Shown here: positions 6,249 to 12,443 of the stretch, piece by piece
Numbering within the stretch: position 1 is the first letter of the stretch
How the letters are laid out: the number at the start of each line of letters is the position of its first letter
Assembly: GCA_050248375.1 (NCBI GenBank)
Contig: JBFWSL010000079.1
Coordinates: forward strand, 1-12,613
Origin: JAYZVT01 sp050248375
Lineage (GTDB): Bacteria; Pseudomonadota; Alphaproteobacteria; Rhizobiales; Methyloligellaceae
Direction of reading: 5' to 3'
Length of the DNA: 12,613 nt
The notes under the pieces: model-generated
Told to the model about the DNA's origin: nothing
The model's database searches: none
Seen by the model: the letters and a program-made list of their open reading frames with translations, nothing else
Made by a program: the position numbers and the translations under genes

Positions 6249-7004
6249 CTACCGACTTCCCCGCCCCGACTGGACGCGGGGATTTTTGTTGCCCGCCGCA
6301 GCGCGCCCGGCACCACCGGTTCCCGCGCCGGTCAAGGCGCGCATCAGCATGTAGAGCACACAGGCGTTCAGCACATGCCACGCCCAATGGGTGCCGGCGG
6401 GAACCGAGCCGCACACCGGCCCCAGCCGGTCGATGCTGCGCAGCAGCAGCGACAGGGCGAACGCAGCCGTCGCGCCCGCCATCCATCCCGCGGCGGCATG
6501 GCCGCGTAGGCGCAGCAACGCCGCCGTCACCATCAGCGCCGCCAGCGCCGGAGCATAGCCGAGCGACCCGTTGAACCAGGGCGGCATGGCGAAGGTCGCC
6601 GCAACCACGATCAGCGCCACCGGCGCGGCCTGGAACACGGACAAGCCGACCAGCCGGCGGTAGGCAGCGAACACATAGAGCGCGATGAACAGCCCGATCG
6701 GCGCCACGTCGGCGGTGCGCGACCACACGGTCGCGAGGCTGTGAAACAGGAAGCTGCCTGCGCCCACGGCGGCGATGATGAGGATCAACGCCAGTGGCAG
6801 CGCGCGCTCCGCCGGGGCGAGGCCGGAGGCGCGCAAGGCCCGCCAGGCCATGAACGCGGCTAGCAGGAAGGCCGCGTTGGTCAGCGCGTTTGCCGGCTCC
6901 GCCCAGAAGCCCGGATCGCCAGCCCGCTCGCAGTAGCAGTTGACCTGATCCCAGGGCGTCAAACCTCTGGCGTCGCAATCGTTCACGCGCGGCTTCCCTT
7001 CCAT
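6249..7004 (-). CDS. Ceramidase-family (CREST superfamily) integral membrane hydrolase
   Basis: A 251-residue multi-pass membrane protein with about seven hydrophobic segments. Near the N-terminus, CYCERAGDPGFWAEPANALTN (residues 23-43) corresponds to the metal-site entry of alkaline ceramidases. GAGSFLFHS (81-89) carries the CREST Ser (S84) and first zinc His (H88), D99 follows, and HWAWH (206-210) supplies the last two zinc His. By comparison with human ACER3 these positions form a zinc amidase site, so an amide-bond hydrolase acting on a lipid is likely. Ceramide as the real substrate is only inferred: it fits if the host makes sphingolipids, otherwise another acyl-amide lipid. The C-terminal 25 residues are polar and low complexity. 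It starts 30 bases after the stop of the CinA-like gene on the same strand, so the two are probably cotranscribed. Confidence 0.85.
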   Translation of the reverse strand: MEGKPRVNDCDARGLTPWDQVNCYCERAGDPGFWAEPANALTNAAFLLAAFMAWRALRASGLAPAERALPLALILIIAAVGAGSFLFHSLATVWSRTADVAPIGLFIALYVFAAYRRLVGLSVFQAAPVALIVVAATFAMPPWFNGSLGYAPALAALMVTAALLRLRGHAAAGWMAGATAAFALSLLLRSIDRLGPVCGSVPAGTHWAWHVLNACVLYMLMRALTGAGTGGAGRAAAGNKNPRVQSGRGSR

Positions 7005-7034
7005 GCCAGACGTCCAGCGCCAGCCGGAGTCGGC

Positions 7035-7820
7035 TCATGCGTCCGGCATGACCTCCCTCGCGTGCTCCCGGAAGCCTTCCTCGTCGATCATGCGCCACAG
7101 CGCCTCCATGGCTTCCCCCAGCCGCTCCCCGCTGACGCTGCGCAGCACGAGCTGGGTGCCGATGCGGTCCTTCTCGAAGAAGGGATAGCTGCCCATGGAT
7201 ACGTCCGGATATTCCCCCTGCACGCGCCCAAGCCCGTCCGCCACCAGGCCCTCCGGCCGCTCCAGCCGCACCGTGCGCGACAACATCTTCAGACCCGTCC
7301 TCAGCCGCGGCGCCACGTCGTCCAGCATCACCTGCATGATGCGCGGCACGCCGGCCATGACGATGACATTGCCGAGCATGAAGCCCGGCGCCTTCGACAC
7401 GGAGTTGGCGACCAGTTCCGCCCCCTGCGGAATGCGCGCCATCCGCAGCCGCGCCGGCGTCAGGTCCTCCGGCCGGTAGCGTTCCCGCATGATCGCCAGC
7501 GCCCGCTCGTCCACGTCGATGGGAACGCCGAAGGCCCTGGCGATCGAATCCGCGGTAATGTCGTCGTGGGTCGGGCCTATGCCTCCGGTCGTGAACACGT
7601 AGGTATGGGCCGCCCGCAGGGCATTCACCGCCTCGACGATGCGCGCCTCCACGTCGGGCACTACCCGCACCTCGCGGAGCTGGATGCCGATGTTGGTCAG
7701 ATACTCGGCGATATAGCCGATATTCTTGTCCTTGGTCCGGCCCGACAGGATCTCGTCGCCGATGACCAGCATGGCGGCGGTGACCAGCCCTTCGCCCTGT
7801 CCGCTCGATTCCGTGCTCAC
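7035..7820 (-). CDS. CinA N-terminal-type (MoaB/Mog-fold) molybdopterin-binding-domain protein
   Basis: A 261-residue protein. GDEILSG (21-27), TTGGIGPTHDD (77-87) and the later PGFMLGNVIVMAGVPRIM block define the COG1058 or CinA N-terminal domain, which shares the fold of MoaB and MogA. In CinA this domain is linked to ADP-ribose pyrophosphatase activity, while the nicotinamide-nucleotide deamidase resides in a separate C-terminal domain. That domain is absent here, as is common in alphaproteobacteria, so the exact substrate is uncertain. I chose the GTG at 7820, preceded by GAGG six bases upstream. The frame is open much further (to 8663), but that upstream part overlaps sfsA on the other strand and shows no family similarity. 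It is divergent from sfsA across 99 bases and probably forms an operon with the ceramidase-like gene. Confidence 0.87.
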   Translation of the reverse strand: MSTESSGQGEGLVTAAMLVIGDEILSGRTKDKNIGYIAEYLTNIGIQLREVRVVPDVEARIVEAVNALRAAHTYVFTTGGIGPTHDDITADSIARAFGVPIDVDERALAIMRERYRPEDLTPARLRMARIPQGAELVANSVSKAPGFMLGNVIVMAGVPRIMQVMLDDVAPRLRTGLKMLSRTVRLERPEGLVADGLGRVQGEYPDVSMGSYPFFEKDRIGTQLVLRSVSGERLGEAMEALWRMIDEEGFREHAREVMPDA

Positions 7821-7919
7821 TGCAAACCTCGGTCGCTGCCGCGGGAGACATGCGCCCGGGGCCGGCGGGGACTTTAGCGTCTTGCCCGCGTTCCGGCACC
7901 TCCTTATGGTCGGCCTCCC

Positions 7920-8633
7920 ATGCGTTTTCCCGCCCCTCTCGTCCCTGGCACGCTGCTGAAACGCTATAAGCGCTTCCTGGCCGATATCCGTCTGGGGGAC
8001 GGCGAGACCATTACCGCCCACTGCGCCAATCCGGGGTCGATGCTGGGCCTTGCGGAGCCCGGCATGAAGGTCTGGCTCTCGCGCTCGGACTCTCCCACGC
8101 GGAAGCTGAAATACTCCTGGGAGCTGGTGGAGGCCGGCCCCTGCGACCCGCCCTGTCTGGTCGGCATCAACACCGGCCATCCCAACCGGCTGGTGGCGGA
8201 CGCCATCGGCGCCAGCGCGATCGCCGAACTCACCGGCTATGACAGCCTGCGCCGCGAAGTGAAGTATGGCCGGAACAGCCGTATCGACCTGCTGCTGGAA
8301 AAGACCGGCGCCCCGCCCTGCTATGTGGAGATCAAGAACGTCCACCTGATGCGCGAGGCGCACCGGGCGGAGTTCCCGGATTCGGTCACCGCCCGCGGCG
8401 CCAAGCATCTGGCCGAACTGGCCCGCGAGGCCGAGCGCGGCTCCCGCGCAGTGATGCTCTACCTGGTCCAGCGGCCCGACGCGAAGTCCTTTTCGCTGGC
8501 CAGGGACATCGACCCCGCCTACGCCGCGGCCTTCGCCGAGGCGCGCGCTGCCGGCGTGGAGGCCCTGTGCTATCGCTGCGACATCTCTCCGGAAGAGATC
8601 GCCCTCGCCGGCCCCGTGGAGATTGCCGGCTGA
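7920..8633 (+). CDS. sfsA: SfsA family DNA-binding / nuclease-fold protein
   Basis: A 237-residue protein of full family length. Typical SfsA blocks are CANPGSM (35-41), TRKLKYSWEL (60-69), VGINTGHPN (81-89), RIDLLL (121-126), YVEIKNVHL (135-143) and FPDSVTARGAKHLAEL (152-167). D123, E137 and K139 have the spacing of a PD-(D/E)xK nuclease-like active site. SfsA was first named in E. coli for stimulating maltose genes when overexpressed and binds DNA non-specifically; its true role is unsettled. The ATG at 7920 has no good Shine-Dalgarno sequence, but the conserved FPAPLVPGTLLKRYKRFL begins immediately after it. It is followed by map after 112 bases and then radC, an order consistent with a shared transcript. 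Confidence 0.95.
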   Translation: MRFPAPLVPGTLLKRYKRFLADIRLGDGETITAHCANPGSMLGLAEPGMKVWLSRSDSPTRKLKYSWELVEAGPCDPPCLVGINTGHPNRLVADAIGASAIAELTGYDSLRREVKYGRNSRIDLLLEKTGAPPCYVEIKNVHLMREAHRAEFPDSVTARGAKHLAELAREAERGSRAVMLYLVQRPDAKSFSLARDIDPAYAAAFAEARAAGVEALCYRCDISPEEIALAGPVEIAG

Positions 8634-8745
8634 GGCGGCCCTGCCGCCCTTGCGTGACATCACGGCGGTTGCACTGTTAACCGTTTATGCCCAAATTGGG
8701 GTAGTCTCCGACAGTTTAGTCATCGCCCGAATCGAGGCTGCAGAA

Positions 8746-9570
8746 GTGCACAACCTGGAAATTGCCCGCGCCCGCGCCCGGGACACCAAGATCAAGCTGC
8801 ACGGTCCGGATGCCTTCGAAGGCATGCGCAAGGCCGGGCAATTGACCGCGCGCGCCCTCGACATGCTGGTGGACGAGATTCGCCCGGGGGTGGCCACCGA
8901 GCACCTCGACAACCTGGTTCATCAGTTCGCCATGGATCATGGCGCGGTGCCCGCCCCGCTGATGTACCGCGGCTTCCCGAAGTCCATCTGCACCTCGATC
9001 AACCACGTGGTCTGCCACGGCATCCCCGGCGACCGGCAGTTGAAGGAGGGCGATATCGTCAATGTGGACGTGACCCTGATCGTGGATGGCTGGCATGGCG
9101 ACTCCAGCCGCATGTACGCCGCCGGCCAGCTTTCCCGCGCCGCCGAGCGCCTGATCGCGGTAACCTACGAATCCCTCATGCGCGGCATCGCCGCCGCAGG
9201 CCCGGACAAGACCACCGGCGACATCGGCGCCGCCATCCAGAGCTACGCAGAGGAGGAGCGCTGCAGCGTCGTGCGCGACTTCTGCGGCCATGGCCTCGGC
9301 CAGGTCTTTCATGACCGGCCCAACATCCTGCACTACGGGCAGCCGGGCGAAGGCCTGCGTCTGCGCCCGGGCATGTTCTTCACTATCGAGCCGATGATCA
9401 ACCTGGGCCGTCCCAACGTGAAGATTCTCTCCGACGGCTGGACCGCCGTGACCCGCGACCGCTCGCTGTCGGCTCAGTTCGAGCACACGGTCGGGATCAC
9501 GGATACCGGCGTGGAAGCGTTCACGGTATCGCCAGCCGGCCTGCATTGCCCTCCTTATTCCGCTGCCTGA
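8746..9570 (+). CDS. map: Type I methionine aminopeptidase
   Basis: A 274-residue cytoplasmic metalloprotease that removes the initiator Met from nascent proteins whose second residue is small. All five metal ligands are seen in order: D108 (NVDVT), D119 (HGDSS), H182 (GHGLG), E215 (TIEPM) and E246 (FEHT). The substrate-binding His is H91 (CHGIPG). I chose the GTG at 8746 with GAGG eight bases upstream (8734-8737). The frame is open back to an ATG at 8623, but this would overlap the sfsA end and add 41 residues unlike the family, whose conserved part starts at IKLHGPDAFEGMRKAG (16-31). Its stop codon is only six bases before radC, so the two are probably cotranslated. The protein looks intact. 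Confidence 0.93.
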   Translation: MHNLEIARARARDTKIKLHGPDAFEGMRKAGQLTARALDMLVDEIRPGVATEHLDNLVHQFAMDHGAVPAPLMYRGFPKSICTSINHVVCHGIPGDRQLKEGDIVNVDVTLIVDGWHGDSSRMYAAGQLSRAAERLIAVTYESLMRGIAAAGPDKTTGDIGAAIQSYAEEERCSVVRDFCGHGLGQVFHDRPNILHYGQPGEGLRLRPGMFFTIEPMINLGRPNVKILSDGWTAVTRDRSLSAQFEHTVGITDTGVEAFTVSPAGLHCPPYSAA

Positions 9571-9576
9571 GGCCCC

Positions 9577-10167
9577 ATGGGCTTCGAGGACGACGGCAAG
9601 CCGCATTACCTGGGGCACCGCAAGCGCCTGCGCCAGCGTTTCCGCGAAGGTGGGTCCGAAGCGCTTCCCGACTATGAGCTGCTCGAGCTGCTGCTCTTCT
9701 CCGCCCTGCCGCAGGGCGATACCAAGCCGCTCGCCAAGAAGCTGATCTCCACCTTCGGGTCCTTCGCCGAAGTGATCAACGCGCCCGAGGAACGGCTGGC
9801 GGAAGTGAAAGGCGTGGGCGAACGGACCATCGACGAGATCAAGATCGTCCGCGCCGCCGCCCTGCGGCTCATGCGCGGCGAGGTCATGGACCGGCCCGTG
9901 CTCTCGTCATGGGCGGCCGTCCTGGACTATTGCCGCTCGGCCATGGGTTTCGAGGCACGCGAGCAGTTCCGTATCCTCTTTCTCGACAAGCGCAACCACA
10001 TCATCGCCGACGAGTTGCAGCAGGAAGGCACCGTGGACCACACGCCGGTCTACATCCGCGAGATCATCAAGCGCGCGCTGGAGCTGTCCGCTTCCGCGCT
10101 TATCCTGGTGCACAATCATCCCACGCGGCCTTGTTCGATCACGCTGGATCACGCATATACCCATTGA
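9577..10167 (+). pseudogene. radC: radC (UPF0758, JAMM-domain protein), 3' end lost at an island junction
   Basis: Residues 1-182 are a normal RadC: N-terminal YLGHRKRLRQRF, ELLELLLF, a helix-hairpin-helix segment around EVKGVGERTIDEIK (70-83), then the JAB/MPN domain with REQFRILFLDKRNHII and ALILVHNHP (174-182). RadC proteins should continue as HNHPSGDPTPS...D with about 30 more residues. Here the frame switches after P182 to unrelated residues and stops 14 codons later at 10165-10167. H179 and H181 are present, but the conserved Ser and metal-binding Asp of the JAMM motif are missing, so the domain should be inactive. A tyrosine integrase begins 147 bases on, which makes insertion of a mobile element the likely cause. 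The usual DNA-repair label for RadC is weakly supported anyway. The start ATG sits four bases after GAGG that overlaps the map stop codon. Confidence 0.86.
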
Positions 10168-10213
10168 ATCATCTGAATTTTCTGGCTTGTTGCACTGTCG
10201 GATAACATGGCAT

Positions 10214-10290
10214 ACTGGGGTCTGTTTTGAGGGGGTCGACCGCCCTTTTGACCCCAGTCGCCGACCCCACGAACCCGTCCGGCGACCCCA
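10214..10290 (+). repeat. GACCCCA / TGGGGTC repeat cluster upstream of the integrase
   Basis: Three direct copies of GACCCCA lie at 10250-10256, 10263-10269 and 10284-10290. An inverted copy, TGGGGTC, lies at 10216-10222. The first pair extends to a 9-bp inverted repeat (10214-10222 with 10250-10258) enclosing the palindrome GGTCGACC (10234-10241). Placed between the radC junction and the integrase start, these could be integrase arm-type sites, excisionase sites, or an operator for the integrase promoter. The repeats are clear; the role is inference. Confidence 0.6.
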
Positions 10291-10302
10291 CTTGCAAGCC
10301 GA

Positions 10303-10314
10303 TGGGAGATCCCA
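10303..10314 (+). promoter_or_regulatory. Ribosome binding site of the integrase inside a small palindrome
   Basis: TGGGAGATCCCA is a 5-2-5 inverted repeat directly before the GTG start at 10315. It contains the GGGAG that I take as the Shine-Dalgarno sequence. If the palindrome pairs in the mRNA or binds a protein, integrase translation could be limited; the two-base loop makes a stable RNA hairpin unlikely. Confidence 0.4.
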
Positions 10315-11568
10315 GTGCCAAGCCTTACAGATGGAGAGATACGCCGCGCCCTCAAGCAGGTTGAGCAGACCGGAAAACAGCTAAGCCTCGTCGATGGAGA
10401 GGGACACGGCACCGGCCGCCTCGTCCTCGTCATGAAGCCGATGCCGACCCGCGTCACTGCGGATTGGATGGCCCAGCAATGGCGCGACAAGAAACGGATC
10501 AAGAAAAAACTCGGTTCTTATCCCGCGATGTCGCTGAGCAAGGCGCGTGAGGTGTTCAAGCGCGACTTCGCTGACCTGATCCAGAAGGGGCGCAGCATCA
10601 AGATCGCCGGCGATACCCGCCCTGGCACGGTAGCCGATCTCTTTGAGGCTTACGTTGCCTATCTGAAGGATGCGGGCAAGCCGTCGTGGAAAGAAGCAGA
10701 GAAGGGTCTGAACAAGATCGCCGACACGCTTGGGCGCAACCGCCCCGCTCGTGAAATCGAGCCGGAAGAGATCATCGAACTCATCCGCCCCATCTACGAA
10801 CGGGGCAAGAGATCAATGGCAGACCATGTCCGAAGTTACATCCGCTCCGCATACAGTTGGGGCATGAAATCGGAGCATGACTACCGCACAGCTTCGTCGC
10901 GCCGTTTTCGCCTCGTCTATAATCCGGCCGCAGGTATCCCGACGGAGCCGAAGAATGTCGGCACGCGCTGGCTCGATGAAGAGGAGTTCGTTCGCCTTTA
11001 CCGCTGGCTTGAGTGCCCAGACGCGCCGGTTCATCCCCCATACACGCGCGCTGTGAGGATACTCATGTTGACAGGGCAGCGAGTGGAGGAGATCGCTCGA
11101 CTGCATGTCGACCAGTGGGATGCGAAGGAGCGCATCATCGATTGGTCGAAGACGAAGAACGGCAAGCCTCACGCCATCCCAGTGCCTGAGATCGCGGCGG
11201 AACTCATTGAGTCAATCAAACCCAACGCACATGGCTGGTTCTTTCCCTCGGCCATGGATCCGTCCAAACCTGTGAGCCACGGAACGCTCTATTCGTTCAT
11301 GTGGCGCCAGCGGGACCGTGAGGTGATCCCCGTCGTGACCAATCGTGATCTGCGGCGAACCTGGAAAACTCTCGCCGGAAAGGCAGGTCTCTCGAAGGAA
11401 ATCCGCGACCGCATTCAGAATCACACGCTACAGGACGTCAGCTCCAAGAATTACGATCGCTGGAACTACATGCCTGAAAAGCGTGCGGCGATGAAAAAGT
11501 GGAACACCTTCGTCCGCGCTCTGCTGGCGAAGAAGGGGCGCCGCAATGCCATGAAGGAAGCCGCGTGA
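10315..11568 (+). CDS. Tyrosine-family site-specific integrase of the element
   Basis: A 417-residue phage/island-type integrase that catalyses integration and excision at att sites through a covalent Tyr-DNA intermediate. Layout: N-terminal arm-binding domain (about 1-95, with KKLGSYPAMSLSKARE), core-binding SAM-like helices (about 100-200) and the catalytic domain (about 210-400). Catalytic positions seen are R256 in LTGQRVEEIARL, K281 (or K279) in SKTKNGKPHAIPV, R347 in NRDLRRTWKTL, H370 in QNHTLQD and nucleophile Y380 in SSKNYDRW. The first His of the usual HxxR box is R344 here, a change I recall from some relatives of this integrase family. The start is GTG at 10315, preceded by GGGAG. 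It lies 147 bases from the broken radC and reads away from the junction. It appears full length and probably active. Confidence 0.93.
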   Translation: MPSLTDGEIRRALKQVEQTGKQLSLVDGEGHGTGRLVLVMKPMPTRVTADWMAQQWRDKKRIKKKLGSYPAMSLSKAREVFKRDFADLIQKGRSIKIAGDTRPGTVADLFEAYVAYLKDAGKPSWKEAEKGLNKIADTLGRNRPAREIEPEEIIELIRPIYERGKRSMADHVRSYIRSAYSWGMKSEHDYRTASSRRFRLVYNPAAGIPTEPKNVGTRWLDEEEFVRLYRWLECPDAPVHPPYTRAVRILMLTGQRVEEIARLHVDQWDAKERIIDWSKTKNGKPHAIPVPEIAAELIESIKPNAHGWFFPSAMDPSKPVSHGTLYSFMWRQRDREVIPVVTNRDLRRTWKTLAGKAGLSKEIRDRIQNHTLQDVSSKNYDRWNYMPEKRAAMKKWNTFVRALLAKKGRRNAMKEAA

Positions 11569-11706
11569 ACCGGAGACTTGCTGGATTGGCTACGCAAGCA
11601 TCAGAGACCTGCCCCGTCGGGCTAGGTGGAAACTAGCAGTCGGCAGCGGCGCCTTGGCCGGCCAGGGGCTTAGGAGCGCCATTTGGAATACCCGAGCAGA
11701 GGGCTC

Positions 11707-11775
11707 CGTCCGAAGATTGTTACATATTTCGGACACCCCTTGCTAATGTCCGAAATATGTATCATATTTCGGACA
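11707..11775 (+). promoter_or_regulatory. Operator array of four alternating TGTCCGAAATATGT-like sites
   Basis: Four 14-bp sites alternate in orientation: 11707-11720 (degenerate, 10 of 14), 11722-11735 (exact, reverse orientation), 11747-11760 (exact) and 11762-11775 (13 of 14, reverse). The last two form a perfect palindrome with 13-bp arms (11747-11759 and 11763-11775) and a 3-bp centre. The middle two form a perfect 14-bp-arm inverted repeat with an 11-bp spacer. Centres are 15, 25 and 15 bp apart. They end exactly on the A of the ATG at 11775. AbiEi antitoxins are known to repress their own operon by binding inverted repeats in the promoter, so these are probably the binding sites of the downstream antitoxin. 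Confidence 0.8.
11740..11768 (+). promoter_or_regulatory. Candidate promoter of the abiE operon, predicting a leaderless mRNA
   Basis: TTGCTA (11740-11745) and CATATT (11763-11768) are separated by 17 bases, each matching four of six consensus positions. A start of transcription about seven bases after the -10 box would fall at or next to the ATG at 11775, giving a leaderless transcript. This agrees with the absence of a Shine-Dalgarno sequence before either candidate ATG. The -10 box is inside the palindromic operator. Confidence 0.4.
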
Positions 11776-12443
11776 TGACGACTCTGGCGCGAGATACCGA
11801 CCTCCGTTCCCGGCTGCTCACCCGGATCACGTCCAACCCCGATGAGGTTTGGACGCCCGGCGATTTTGCCGATCTCGGCGGCCGCGCTGCCGTCGACAAG
11901 ACCCTCCAGCGCCTCGCAGCCGCCGGCGAGCTCCGCCGCATTGACCGTGGCCTCTACGACCGGCCGCGCCAAAACGAGCTGACCGGCCGCTCCACCGTGC
12001 CCGACTATCGTGCCGTCATCCGAGCCGTTACTCGTCGCGATCAGGCGCGTGCGCTCATCGATGGCATGACGGCCGCCAACGATCTCGGCCTCACGACCGC
12101 CGTCCCGGCGCGCATCGAGGTCCTGGTCGATGCACGGCTGAAGCCGATCAAGCTCGGCAGCCAGGAGATCCATTTCAAGTTCGCTGCGCCCAGCCGCCTC
12201 TATTGGGCCGACAGGCCTGCCATGCGCGTCGTCCAGGCGCTGCACTGGATGCAGGATATGCTGAACCAAGACAGCGAACGCCAGCGTGTTCAGGCCACGC
12301 TGCGACATTTGTTTGCCGACCCTCAGCACGGCCAAGCGATCCGCGATGACCTGCGTGCAGGTCTCTCCGCCCTGCCGATCTGGATGCAGGAGTTTCTACG
12401 CGGGCTACTCGCTCCCACCGAGGCGGCCGAGGCGCAACCATGA
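11775..12443 (+). CDS. AbiEi/DUF6088-type antitoxin and transcriptional autorepressor
   Basis: A 222-residue protein of the type IV toxin-antitoxin AbiEi group. Residues about 8-63 are a winged helix: WTPGDFADLGGRAAVDKTLQRL, then AGELRRIDRGLYDRP as the wing, a pattern typical of DUF6088 or AbiEi N-terminal domains. The rest (AVIRAVTRRDQARAL, then AANDLGLTTAVPARIEVLVD) fits the C-terminal antitoxin domain. In known systems this protein counters the nucleotidyltransferase toxin without binding it and represses the shared promoter. An in-frame ATG at 11757 would add six residues (MYHISD), but it lies inside the operator palindrome, so I prefer 11775; neither has a Shine-Dalgarno sequence. Its TGA overlaps the toxin ATG by four bases (ATGA), indicating translational coupling. 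Cargo of the radC-inserted element. Confidence 0.82.
   Translation: MTTLARDTDLRSRLLTRITSNPDEVWTPGDFADLGGRAAVDKTLQRLAAAGELRRIDRGLYDRPRQNELTGRSTVPDYRAVIRAVTRRDQARALIDGMTAANDLGLTTAVPARIEVLVDARLKPIKLGSQEIHFKFAAPSRLYWADRPAMRVVQALHWMQDMLNQDSERQRVQATLRHLFADPQHGQAIRDDLRAGLSALPIWMQEFLRGLLAPTEAAEAQP

Noticed and set aside
6166..6260. tRNA-like sequence around GGTTCCAAA
   Set aside because: No acceptor stem, anticodon arm or GGTTCRANYCC T-arm can be formed.
6220..7899. Minus-strand open frame of 559 codons across the ceramidase and CinA-like genes
   Set aside because: It is out of frame with both recognised proteins and has the low-complexity Arg/Gly/Ala composition of a shadow frame.
7896..7903. Perfect AAGGAGG on the minus strand upstream of the CinA-like gene
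   Set aside because: No start codon in the CinA frame lies at a suitable distance; it is probably chance.
7821..8663. N-terminal extension of the CinA-like gene opposite sfsA
   Set aside because: It has no family similarity, overlaps sfsA antisense, and the GTG at 7820 has a good ribosome binding site.
11621..11637. GCTAG...CTAGC hairpin after the integrase as a terminator
   Set aside because: Only five base pairs, no T-tract, and no clear extension.
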